Assembly: GCF_900215215.1 (NCBI RefSeq)
Contig: NZ_OBDR01000003.1
Coordinates: 1-64,000, forward strand
DNA length: 64,000 nt
From: Methanohalophilus euhalobius
GTDB lineage: Archaea; Halobacteriota; Methanosarcinia; Methanosarcinales; Methanosarcinaceae
Reading direction: 5' to 3'
Under the pieces are notes generated by a model. It saw nothing but the letters and a program-made list of their open reading frames with translations, was not told the DNA's origin and searched no databases. Made by a program: the position numbers and the translations under genes. This document shows positions 25,628-34,044 of the stretch, in pieces. Each line of letters opens with the position of its first letter. Position 1 is the stretch's first letter.

Positions 25628-27385
25628 TTATTTCTTATGATCCTTTTTAGACTTGAATTCCTTTGAATTTTTTATTAAACGATGCATTAATCCAAGCGTA
25701 GAATATATTTCATTCATCACATCCAATTTCTCTTCTTCTGAACAAGAATTAAACCATTCAAAACCTTTTTTTTCATGTTTGGTTGGATTTACTATAATGT
25801 CATGAAAAGTATATATTAGAAGACCTAAACGTGCATCTCTAGCGTCATTGCCTTTATCTCCAAGAGTTAAAATACGATTCCCTTTATTTATTCGTACATC
25901 TTTCCAACCATATGCTTCTTGGGTCAACTCTTTTATCTCGTCATCATGCCCAACCCGCTCTGCAAGCATTTCTCTTATAGGGTCAGTTATACTAATTTCT
26001 GGTATCAATCTTCCCTTTGAATTTGCGCGTTTGATACTCTTCTTTATATCATCTGGAAGACTATCAATTGTTGCATTTAATCGGTCCTTTTTAATTTTGT
26101 TTTTTGAGGGACTAGCCTTGGACTTTTGAATTTGTTCTTTTAGTTGTTTCAATGTGTCTGTGTCAGTTTGTATCTTTTTTTCTATATTCTTCTTGAGAGG
26201 CCCTAAATCAGGGTCTTTTGGATAATTCTTCACTCTAGTAACTTTTTCATGTGCTTTATTGATTTCATGTTCGGCACTTTTAATATTGCCCTCATTCAGA
26301 TACTTTTGAGCATTAGAAATATTAGAGGAAGGTACTTTAGATGATTGATAACGATTAAGACTATCAAGTGAACCTATGAATTCAGAAACCTGTTCATATA
26401 ATTTATCGACAAGTCCACTATTTAGCTCAAACTGGTTTCTTGCAGCGTTTTCAACGATTTCATTTGAAATAACATGAATTTCGCCGAATTGCCATTCATT
26501 GTATGACCCTTCATACAAATTTTTCACTAGATTTTCGTTTCCAATTGTGAAACCTTTCTTTTTGAAAAAAATACCCTTATTCGGAGATTTAAGTCCTTTA
26601 TTTGCTTGTGATGACAATATCCAACCTACGGCAACAAGCTTGTCACCTACAATAAAATCTTTAGTAATGACTTTTTCAAAAAAAGGTTCTGTAGTATAAG
26701 GTGGTCTATAAATTGTTTCATCTTCTAATTTGATATTTACTTTTGGAAACGCGACTCCTTTTTGCTGGAGATAATTCTCGATTTTTGAACCTAGTGTAAA
26801 TTCATTTGGGTTAAATGAAGCAGGAGTAACTTTTTGTAAGTACTCTTTTATATTTTCGGATTCAAATATATCTTTTTGAGGTCTTAAAATCCTTTCTAAA
26901 CGTATTATTGTAAATTGACCATCTAGATATGAATCATCTCTTCCTAAAGACAATTTTGAAATGTCTGTAGTTGAATTTTCTAGTATTTTTAAAATAGAAT
27001 TTGTATTGTTTATTTCTTTTCTGATTTTATTGTTATCAATTTCTATTCGATATTTCCCACTGTTTTTTTTCTTTGTAATTATCACTATCTTTTCACAAAC
27101 TGAAACTCCACTCCAAATTCCGATTCCTCTCCATCCAACATTAAATTCATTTTTGTTAGATATGCCTACATTTAAAGCATTTTCTAATTCGTTTAAGTCC
27201 ATTCCTGTTCCATCATCTTCTATTACTAAATTCATACCATTTTCAAATGAAACATTAATGTTTTTTGCTTTTGCATCAACGGAATTTTGTACATATTCCC
27301 TTACGCAATTTAAATTTCCATCATATAATCCAGAAGTAATTATATTTATTAAATGTGGACCAATTTTGTTTTCATCAAATTTCAT
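25628..27385 (-). CDS. Hsp90-like (GHKL) ATPase, fifth gene of the defence-like operon
   Basis: 585 aa. GHKL ATPase motifs at the N-terminus: VREYVQNSVDA (N-box, residues 25-35), IEDDGTGMD (G1 box, 52-60) and VGWRGIGIWSG (G2 box). After a long middle region with a coiled-coil-prone stretch (residues 370-440, NIKSAEHEINKAHEKV..., KKIQTDTDTLKQLKEQIQ) comes a C-terminal helical domain. It resembles the ATPase part of MORC/Hsp90-like proteins. It starts 38 nt after the 139-aa gene and is probably the last gene of the helicase-SMC operon. A role as a dimeric clamp is inference. Confidence 0.75.
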   Translation of the reverse strand: MKFDENKIGPHLINIITSGLYDGNLNCVREYVQNSVDAKAKNINVSFENGMNLVIEDDGTGMDLNELENALNVGISNKNEFNVGWRGIGIWSGVSVCEKIVIITKKKNSGKYRIEIDNNKIRKEINNTNSILKILENSTTDISKLSLGRDDSYLDGQFTIIRLERILRPQKDIFESENIKEYLQKVTPASFNPNEFTLGSKIENYLQQKGVAFPKVNIKLEDETIYRPPYTTEPFFEKVITKDFIVGDKLVAVGWILSSQANKGLKSPNKGIFFKKKGFTIGNENLVKNLYEGSYNEWQFGEIHVISNEIVENAARNQFELNSGLVDKLYEQVSEFIGSLDSLNRYQSSKVPSSNISNAQKYLNEGNIKSAEHEINKAHEKVTRVKNYPKDPDLGPLKKNIEKKIQTDTDTLKQLKEQIQKSKASPSKNKIKKDRLNATIDSLPDDIKKSIKRANSKGRLIPEISITDPIREMLAERVGHDDEIKELTQEAYGWKDVRINKGNRILTLGDKGNDARDARLGLLIYTFHDIIVNPTKHEKKGFEWFNSCSEEEKLDVMNEIYSTLGLMHRLIKNSKEFKSKKDHKK

Positions 27386-27423
27386 TGCATCACCAAATTG
27401 TTAAAAAATACTTTAAAGGGCGC

Positions 27424-27843
27424 TCATTCTTTATTGTTAATGTCTAACTGTCTGTACAGTTCGGCAATCTCTGATTCCAAATGTTTTTCAAGTGTACCAA
27501 GTTGAACAGAATTTACTTTGTCATATAGTATTTGAATTCCAGCATTCGCATATTCTTCTGCAATTGCATAAACTTTTTCTTTATCTGCAATAACTTCTAC
27601 AGAATCAGTTTCACTAATTGCTATCGAATTAAGTATAGTTTCATCTTCTGGTTGTAAGTTTTTTAATAAAAACATACCGTCTTTTTTGATTAATTTTCTT
27701 CTTACACCATTTTTGAAACCGACTGACATTGCCATAAAAAATTGTTCTTTTCTCGATTTCTCTTCTAATATATCTATTTCAGAATATAGTTTTTCTTTTT
27801 GGTCCTTCTCGACAAATATTCTATCAATTATTCTTCTAGTCAT
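27424..27843 (-). CDS. 139-aa hypothetical protein coupled to the SMC ATPase
   Basis: Mixed alpha/beta protein with no membrane segment; its first 45 residues are charged and helical (RIFVEKDQKEKLYSEIDILEEKSRKEQ), and a later helix reads AIAEEYANAGIQILYDKV. Its start codon overlaps the stop of the DndD-like gene (TAATG), so translation is coupled and physical interaction is likely. Its size and position beside a DndD-like ATPase recall DndE, but I do not see DndE sequence features. No function can be named. Confidence 0.65.
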   Translation of the reverse strand: MTRRIIDRIFVEKDQKEKLYSEIDILEEKSRKEQFFMAMSVGFKNGVRRKLIKKDGMFLLKNLQPEDETILNSIAISETDSVEVIADKEKVYAIAEEYANAGIQILYDKVNSVQLGTLEKHLESEIAELYRQLDINNKE

Positions 27844-29810
27844 TATATCCCTCTCACTAGTGTCTCTTTTTCGTCAGAGGACATTTTCAAAGAAACATGT
27901 GTATTTGCATAATTATTCAATATCTGGCTAATGTTTTCAGAATATTCATCTGGGGTAAATAGCAATATTGTTTGTTTATTTTCGCTAATATTAGCAAGAG
28001 CAATTCCAAAATTTTCTCGATGCTTGCTGGAGATCCTTGCAACAGGAGTATCTATTAAAATTGGTGAATCAAAACCAGAGACTTTATGTAAAGCCAAAGT
28101 GAAAGCAAGTGCCAAAAGTTCTCTTTCTCCTGCACTTATACTGCCTAAACATTCGTAATCCATGAAATGAATGAGACTTATGCTATAATCATCATTTATT
28201 TTCACATCTTTAAAGGTGGTCTTTTTCCATAGTAACTCGAAAAAGATTGCTTTTGTTTCTGCTTCTATTTGTTCTCTAGTATTATTCATTATTTTTTGCT
28301 TTGTACTCTTTACAACATCGTATGATTTTTTACAAAAATCAATCTGTGTTTTCAGCTCTTTTGCTTTCTGACCTTTTTCAATTTCTTTATCCAATTCTTC
28401 ATTTAATCTTTTTTGTTCATCAATGAATCCTTCATAACGTTTTTGCAAGACACCCTTTCGCATAGTTTCGTTTTCTAAAATACCTTTGAACTTAGTTTGC
28501 TCTTGATGCCATTCTTTAATTTTTGGTAGATTGTAACCTCCAATTTTTTTGTTAATGTCTTCTAGCTCATTCTCAATCTTTGTAAGATCTCCATCATAAG
28601 ATTTAATCTGTTCAGAAATAGTAACAAACTTATTCTGGAATCTTTTTAGCTTTTGTTCTATTTGAAATAAGGGAGCTTCCATTATTTGGAGGCCATGAGC
28701 TACTTGAGTAGATAATGTTATTTCATTTAATAACTTATTTACACGTGTTTTTGTGTTTTCATTTAGTGGATTTCCACATATTTTGCATATAGAATCTTCA
28801 ATCGTCCTTAACAGAAGGTCCTTGTCATAAGTTGGTGGCAATTCACCTTTATTCTTTTTCTCTTCAATAACTGCAATCGTTTTTTTAATTGCAGGCCATG
28901 TCCTTATAAGGATACCAACTTCAAAAAGCAACTCTTGCTTTTCTTTATAAGCAACTTTGTATAAACTCTTTTTATCAATTTTTTGCTTATCAAGTTCCTT
29001 CACTCTTTCCTGTAACTCACTTACATCAGGAACTCCTCTTAGATTCTCGTCACATTTTTGGAGTTGATTTTGTGCTATTTCTATTTGTTGCTTGCATGTA
29101 TCAATTTCCTTAATTGTATCTTTTATTTTATCAGTAACTTCTTCGTAACTCTTTCGTGTTTCTTCGATTTTTGGACTTTTTTTACCTGCCTCTCTTCTTA
29201 ATTCACTTAAACAATCATCAAGTTTTGATTCAAGGCGATTTTCCAATAAATCGATCTGAGAAATTTCAAAAATAGCATGACGAATGTTTTGACCAGTAGC
29301 TTCCTTGAAATATTGGTCGAGTCTTTCACCATCGAAGAAGAAAAATTCCCTTATATCTTTTGGAACAAAACGGCCAACATAACTAGCAGCTTTTTCATTG
29401 AAATGTATCTGTGTATTTCCATCGGAACCAACAATTTTGACATCAAAATTTATATTCGAAGGATCAACATTTTTTCCTAACTCAGGTTTTTTATAAATAG
29501 CATTCCGGCTGAAAATTATTGTAATTTCCTCATCAGTTTCAACCCAAACTTCAACTGCTACTTTTAGGTCTTCATCACCATACAATTCTTCAACTGCTTT
29601 AAGGTTAAATAGAGGTAACTTTTTGGAATCATTGGAAATATGGGGTTCCTCTCCATATAAACACCAGTTAATAGCATTCAATATATTTGTTTTTCCAGTT
29701 CCATTTTCACCAACTATTATATGTAAGTCGTTACTTGAAAATTTTTTAAATAAAATTTCTGTATTAATATGCTGGCGATAGTTTTGAATGGCAACTTTTT
29801 CAATTCTCAT
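27843..29810 (-). CDS. DndD-like SMC/Rad50-type ATPase
   Basis: 655 aa. Walker A GENGTGKTN at about 34-42, and FFFFDGERLDQY near residue 165, a stretch characteristic of DndD-type ATPases. Two long coiled coils (about 205-330 and 395-520) flank a zinc hook CKICGNPL near residue 345. The C-terminal lobe has SISAGERELLALAFTLAL (ABC signature) and ILIDTPVARISSKHREN (Walker B with the usual Asp-Thr). It overlaps both its upstream small gene (11 bp) and the downstream 139-aa gene. DndD proteins act in DNA phosphorothioate modification or restriction; no dndB, dndC or sspB homologue is seen here. Confidence 0.85.
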   Translation of the reverse strand: MRIEKVAIQNYRQHINTEILFKKFSSNDLHIIVGENGTGKTNILNAINWCLYGEEPHISNDSKKLPLFNLKAVEELYGDEDLKVAVEVWVETDEEITIIFSRNAIYKKPELGKNVDPSNINFDVKIVGSDGNTQIHFNEKAASYVGRFVPKDIREFFFFDGERLDQYFKEATGQNIRHAIFEISQIDLLENRLESKLDDCLSELRREAGKKSPKIEETRKSYEEVTDKIKDTIKEIDTCKQQIEIAQNQLQKCDENLRGVPDVSELQERVKELDKQKIDKKSLYKVAYKEKQELLFEVGILIRTWPAIKKTIAVIEEKKNKGELPPTYDKDLLLRTIEDSICKICGNPLNENTKTRVNKLLNEITLSTQVAHGLQIMEAPLFQIEQKLKRFQNKFVTISEQIKSYDGDLTKIENELEDINKKIGGYNLPKIKEWHQEQTKFKGILENETMRKGVLQKRYEGFIDEQKRLNEELDKEIEKGQKAKELKTQIDFCKKSYDVVKSTKQKIMNNTREQIEAETKAIFFELLWKKTTFKDVKINDDYSISLIHFMDYECLGSISAGERELLALAFTLALHKVSGFDSPILIDTPVARISSKHRENFGIALANISENKQTILLFTPDEYSENISQILNNYANTHVSLKMSSDEKETLVRGI

Positions 29811-29991
29811 GCTTTTCCCTCATTTTTGTATACTCACGTATTTTAGATCTGTAAGTATTTTTCCAGTGCCAATGGCCAGGATGTTCAACTTCTTCATACA
29901 TTAATTCAATCAAAAAATCCGCCACTAATTTGTCATTTGCTTCTTCTCTGATAGTGCCTAATATGTTTTCATTCACTTTGATGTTCGCCAT
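29800..29991 (-). CDS. 63-aa hypothetical protein between helicase and SMC genes
   Basis: Start taken at ATG 29991 (MANIKVNENILGTIREEAN), inside the 3' end of the helicase gene; a six-codon extension to 30009 is possible. It has helical, acidic character with an aromatic patch HPGHWHWKNTYRSKI. It overlaps the helicase by 19 bp and the SMC gene by 11 bp, so it is firmly part of the operon. Such a tiny conserved linker gene suggests an adaptor or inhibitor; that is inference only. Confidence 0.65.
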   Translation of the reverse strand: MANIKVNENILGTIREEANDKLVADFLIELMYEEVEHPGHWHWKNTYRSKIREYTKMREKHEN

Positions 29992-32135
29992 AATGTATCC
30001 CCCATGCATTTCACTTTGATAGCATAAATCATTTTCAATGCTTCAGCACTGTTTGTTGCAATGGTTGCAATTTCTTCACATCGTCTTAATTCTTTTTCAA
30101 ATATTTTCATTTCTATCTCTTTGATGTTGGGTGGCAGATAATCAAAAGTTGGTCTTATGATAATATCATATATTGTAGCTTCTTTTTTACTTGGATATCT
30201 TCTAATAACACGTCCAATTCTTTGAATATATTCTCTAGGATTTCCACTACTTGCCATTAAAATAGCTCTCTTTGCTGGAGGTACATCTACTCCTTCATCT
30301 AGACATTTCATTGCAATTAATACTTGGTAACTACCATCAGCAAATTTCTCTAAAATATATTCTCTTTCAGATTTTCCGTTATATTCTTTTACTGGACCTG
30401 GGTTTTCGTTCATCGTGAATTGATGTGCTATAATTTTTCTCTTTTTGATGATAGATAAAACTGGTATCATTTGTTCTGAAGTACAATATATTATTGTGTG
30501 AATTAGATCATCTTGGATTTCGTCCAAAACTTTCTCAAGAACGCTATATTTATTTTTGGCATTTTTTATTATATCGGCCCTTCTAAAAAGCAATGCTTCT
30601 AATATTTTATCTTTTTCTGCTTGTTTTTTTTGATTTGCATACTTTACTGCAATAGATTTGCTTTTTTGTATATATTCTTCCAATTCATCATCTTGTAGGG
30701 GCACGAACTTTGGTATATATCTATATCTTGTCAAATAAGGTTCGCTCGTTGCTGGATTTATAGTATTTATTGCATCTTCTAAATCTAATTTATAAACGAT
30801 TTTGTCAAAAAATTCATAGATTTCTTTAGTACCGATTTCATCAAACCATCTTTCAGGTGTAGCACTTAATCCTAACCGCCAATTGTATGCAGGGAGCATT
30901 CCCTTTTTGTTGAATGCCGCTCCAATACCATGGACTTCATCAGCGATTAAGAAAAATTCAAGGTTATTTTTATAATCCTCAACAATGGACTTGAAATCTT
31001 TTGAAGAAAAGGTGGTATGAGTAGTAATAACGATATTATTGCTATTTTCTGATGTTTTCATAATGGAATCAATATGCATATTCTGCAAAGTATCGACTAA
31101 TTCACTTTTCCATTTATGATTAGAACTATCAGCTATAATCAATTTGTCATATTCAATACCAAAATTATCTAATTCTCTCTTCCATTGTTGAACTAGATGT
31201 TGATATGGGCAAGTTATAATAGTCAAAAAATTAGATTCAATGTTTGTAAGTTTATCCAAGCAGCCTAATGAAGTAAATGTTTTCCCTGTTCCAGTGGCCA
31301 TTTCAAATATCCCTTTACGACCATTGTTAAACCAGGCGTCAATAGCTTTTTCTTGAGTTTCAAAAAGTTGCACCTTATTTTTCTTTTTACTCCACTTTTC
31401 AAGATTTATTTTGTCAAAATCATTGGGTGCAATATCTATCAATTTTGATTTTACTGCTGATGGTAGGTCTACTACATTTAGATTTTTGGATTTATTGTTC
31501 CAATACCGTTCAAATTTGCTGACATCTGCATCAACATACTCTTTTTGGTCTTCGTAAATATTCTGGAATACTTTGAATTCTTCAATATTGCCCGTCCATC
31601 CCATCGCAGTTTCATTTACTGAACCACTAAATGTAACAATGTTCCCTTCAGAATCTTTAAAGATTCCTACTTTTTGATGAAAAAGACCAACTTGTTGTAT
31701 TTGATTTGCAATTAAAAGGGAACCATAATCATCTCTAGCAATTGCAACTTTTATATCGATTTTATGATTTGCTAACATCCATCCTAAAGCAAAAACATGA
31801 TCTTTTACAAATTCATTTTCTAAATCTTCGAGTTCCAATAGCATTTTTTCTTGAATTACTTGTTCGGGAGATTTTATTGCTTGCTCAATTATATATATGT
31901 CCGCTTGATTAATTTTTGGCGAAACGATTATTCTCATCTTACCATCGTTTCTTATTAAACCTGTAACACCTCTGGCAGATATGGCCAAGCTAGTTGAAGA
32001 AAAAAATCCAGCAAGTCTATTGTATTCAATAGATTTTTCTAATACAGGAATATAAAAATCATTTAGTAGATCATCATCATCTGATGAATAAGCTCGTTTT
32101 AAATTTAGAGACCTTAACCCCAGTTTAACACCCAT
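29973..32135 (-). CDS. PLD-type nuclease fused to SF2 helicase
   Basis: 720 aa from ATG 32135 (a TTG at 32144 is possible). Residues 1-200: phospholipase D/HKD-like nuclease domain with H156-x-K158 in LFHQKVGIF and the following FSGSVNETA motif. Residues 255-700: superfamily 2 helicase with Walker A MATGTGKT (283-289), DEVHG (402-406), GLSATPER, and motif VI QRIGRVIRR near 640. Only one HxK motif is seen, so nuclease activity would need a dimer. First gene of the five-gene minus-strand operon, with over 500 bp of AT-rich sequence upstream. Helicase-nuclease fusions of this type occur in defence loci. Confidence 0.85.
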   Translation of the reverse strand: MGVKLGLRSLNLKRAYSSDDDDLLNDFYIPVLEKSIEYNRLAGFFSSTSLAISARGVTGLIRNDGKMRIIVSPKINQADIYIIEQAIKSPEQVIQEKMLLELEDLENEFVKDHVFALGWMLANHKIDIKVAIARDDYGSLLIANQIQQVGLFHQKVGIFKDSEGNIVTFSGSVNETAMGWTGNIEEFKVFQNIYEDQKEYVDADVSKFERYWNNKSKNLNVVDLPSAVKSKLIDIAPNDFDKINLEKWSKKKNKVQLFETQEKAIDAWFNNGRKGIFEMATGTGKTFTSLGCLDKLTNIESNFLTIITCPYQHLVQQWKRELDNFGIEYDKLIIADSSNHKWKSELVDTLQNMHIDSIMKTSENSNNIVITTHTTFSSKDFKSIVEDYKNNLEFFLIADEVHGIGAAFNKKGMLPAYNWRLGLSATPERWFDEIGTKEIYEFFDKIVYKLDLEDAINTINPATSEPYLTRYRYIPKFVPLQDDELEEYIQKSKSIAVKYANQKKQAEKDKILEALLFRRADIIKNAKNKYSVLEKVLDEIQDDLIHTIIYCTSEQMIPVLSIIKKRKIIAHQFTMNENPGPVKEYNGKSEREYILEKFADGSYQVLIAMKCLDEGVDVPPAKRAILMASSGNPREYIQRIGRVIRRYPSKKEATIYDIIIRPTFDYLPPNIKEIEMKIFEKELRRCEEIATIATNSAEALKMIYAIKVKCMGDTLWRTSK

Positions 32136-32144
32136 TATACCCAA

Positions 32145-32678
32145 TCATTTAGTTTTTAATAATAAATAATTTTAAAGTTTTTATATGTTTCGAAATTATC
32201 GAGATGAGATTAATTTAAAATAATTTTGACGGCACTTCTTTTTTCGGATATGATTTGTAACTCAAAATTTGTCTCTTTATTGAAATCTTCGAATATATTT
32301 AATAATTGTTTGATATCAACCTATGGAGCAATAGTTAAATATAATTCATGTTATCTTTTTTAGCATAAGTTTAAGTTAAGCAAAGTGAAAAATAGATGTT
32401 AGGCACCGAAGTGTGAGTTTGTGGCTCGCTACGGGCACTTGTTATGAACTAAATTTTATGGGTTTACACGACTAAACAATAAATATATTGTAGGCAGGGC
32501 TTAATTACTAATAAAAGGTTTGTGCTTTTTTACTAAAATCCGGCCCCCAACCCGGCGCTCAGACTATTTTTCAATAATTTTATTGACTTTTACCATTTTA
32601 ACTTCTTAAATTACTAATATAGTGATATCAAGATAAATATTATTAATAAGTTTTTTATTGTAAACTAATACATTCTAG
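32145..32678. other. AT-rich intergenic region at the right edge of the island
   Basis: No gene found. It holds the tRNA-Ser-like repeat (32546-32559) and must contain the promoter of the minus-strand operon; AT-rich stretches at 32155-32185 are candidates. A short GC-richer block (32400-32450) stands out but forms no clear structure. Confidence 0.5.
32546..32559 (+). repeat. attR-like imperfect copy of the tRNA-Ser 3' end
   Basis: CCCAACCCGGCGCT, identical to 19148-19162 except for one missing C, and preceded by AATC as in the tRNA T-loop side. It stands as a GC-rich block inside very AT-rich sequence, which makes chance less likely. Taken as the right attachment scar of the island. Confidence 0.5.
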
Positions 32679-32687
32679 TTGATAAAT

Positions 32688-33098
32688 ATGCTTAGAGAAG
32701 GAGAGACATACAAAAGAAGCAAGCTCCATGATGAATATGGTGGGAATAGACAAGGCGGAATTGCGAGCTGTAGGAAAAGTGATATGATTTTGCTTTTTAC
32801 AGGAAATTCTGGTAAAGAACATGGTTATGAAGATGGATGGAAAAGCAATGAAATATTTCACTACACTGGTGAAGGACAAGTTGGAGATATGGAATTTAAA
32901 CGCGGAAATAAATCTATAAGAGACCATCTAAAAGACGGCAAAGAGATCTATTTATTTGAACAATCAGGAGATGGTTTTGTCAAATGTTTAGGTGAAATGG
33001 AATATAATTGTCACCAAATACGAGAAGGAATTGATCGAAATAATCATAAAAGAAATATAATTGTTTTTGAACTCCACAAAAAACCTACTAAAAAATAA
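32688..33098 (+). CDS. Stand-alone SRA/ScoMcrA-N-like DNA reader domain
   Basis: 136 aa from ATG 32688. It carries YKRSKLHDEYGGNRQGGI, HGYEDGW, FHYTGEGQVGDMEF, GNKSIRDHL, IYLFEQ and IVFELHK, the conserved pattern of the N-terminal modified-DNA-binding domain of McrA-type HNH restriction enzymes. The HNH nuclease that normally follows is absent; the gene ends right after the domain (KKPTKK). The TAA is in place, so it is either a genuine lone reader or a truncated restriction enzyme. It is divergent from the helicase operon, 120 bp right of the att-like repeat. Confidence 0.65.
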   Translation: MLREGETYKRSKLHDEYGGNRQGGIASCRKSDMILLFTGNSGKEHGYEDGWKSNEIFHYTGEGQVGDMEFKRGNKSIRDHLKDGKEIYLFEQSGDGFVKCLGEMEYNCHQIREGIDRNNHKRNIIVFELHKKPTKK

Positions 33099-33142
33099 TG
33101 CCAAACTCCACAACAGGAGTACGGCATCCAAATCATCCATCT

Positions 33143-34000
33143 TCACTCAAGCACATTATCCGTCTGCAATTCAAAGGAATCCTGCACACCATTCACATCC
33201 ACGGTGTAATTACCCTTCTCCAGACCGTAGACATCAAGGGGTACGTTGATCTCGAAGGGCACAAGGGCCTGGGTGCATATGGCATCCTTAGGGCGCTTTG
33301 TAGGAATATGGACATTGAATGTGTTGCCTGTTTTTGCAGTTGTGATATTGGCCTCATCGATCACGGTGCAACCATCCTTAAAGTTACCGGTGGCATGGAC
33401 ACTGACCTGGACCGGGAAGGATTCCATCACCATTATGTCTATGTTATCCACATCGGCGGTGCCGTAGATATACTCGGTGTCATCGCCATCTGCAGGGACA
33501 ACCGGTTCTCCTTCAACTTCCAGTGTCAGGCTGAAAGTGTCTTCCTCACCCGTGACGTTTTCCCGGGGACGCTTGTAGATGGCATCAATCTGCTGTTTTC
33601 CGTTATCCATAATCCTGAAGGTCCATACACGGAAACCCGGTGCACCCACGACATCCTCATTTTCAGGCGATTCAAACTTATCTTCTACGATTTTGATGCC
33701 ATCGGAAGTTGTCAGGTTCCACTGGTACCCTGTGGAGGGATTTTCTTCCAGGCGTACTGAGAAATAATCCCCGGTGGAAGCATTCACTGTGCTACTGTCC
33801 CACTGGCCGGACAGTTCCGTACCGTTGTTCAACGTGTGGGCATCCACACTTTCATTCACACCTGTACCACCATCGTCCGCACACCCCGGGGAAAGGACAA
33901 CTGCGGCCACCACAACGATAAAAGCAATCAAAAGCAAACCTGCTCCTGCATGAGTGTTAATCTTCAAGTAACCATCTCCATGTGAATACATGGCATTCAC
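33143..34000 (-). CDS. Secreted lipoprotein with chagasin-like (I42) protease inhibitor domain
   Basis: 285 aa. N-terminal hydrophobic segment (about 20-37) ends in LSPGCAD, a possible lipobox; then a low-complexity Thr/Asn stretch. Residues 80-160 carry the chagasin loops NPSTGYQWN and GAPGFRVWTF, which block cysteine proteases in family I42. The C-terminal 120 residues (TEYIYGTADVDNIDIMVMESFPVQVSVHATG) form a separate beta-rich domain I do not recognise. Composition is like the host genes rather than the island. Start at 34000, or the second Met three codons on. Confidence 0.75.
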   Translation of the reverse strand: MNAMYSHGDGYLKINTHAGAGLLLIAFIVVVAAVVLSPGCADDGGTGVNESVDAHTLNNGTELSGQWDSSTVNASTGDYFSVRLEENPSTGYQWNLTTSDGIKIVEDKFESPENEDVVGAPGFRVWTFRIMDNGKQQIDAIYKRPRENVTGEEDTFSLTLEVEGEPVVPADGDDTEYIYGTADVDNIDIMVMESFPVQVSVHATGNFKDGCTVIDEANITTAKTGNTFNVHIPTKRPKDAICTQALVPFEINVPLDVYGLEKGNYTVDVNGVQDSFELQTDNVLE

Positions 34001-34044
34001 ATTATATATTTATTTTTTAAGCTGCAAACCCATTCGAACCTTTA

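Noticed and set aside
25628-32135. Assigning the operon as a Dnd phosphorothioation system because of the DndD-like ATPase
   Set aside because: No DndB, DndC, DndE or cysteine desulfurase gene is present, and the helicase, GHKL and small proteins do not fit; only the ATPase shares features.
33098-33760. 220-codon plus-strand open frame opposite the chagasin-like gene
   Set aside because: The minus strand encodes a protein with signal peptide and inhibitor loops; this is its shadow.
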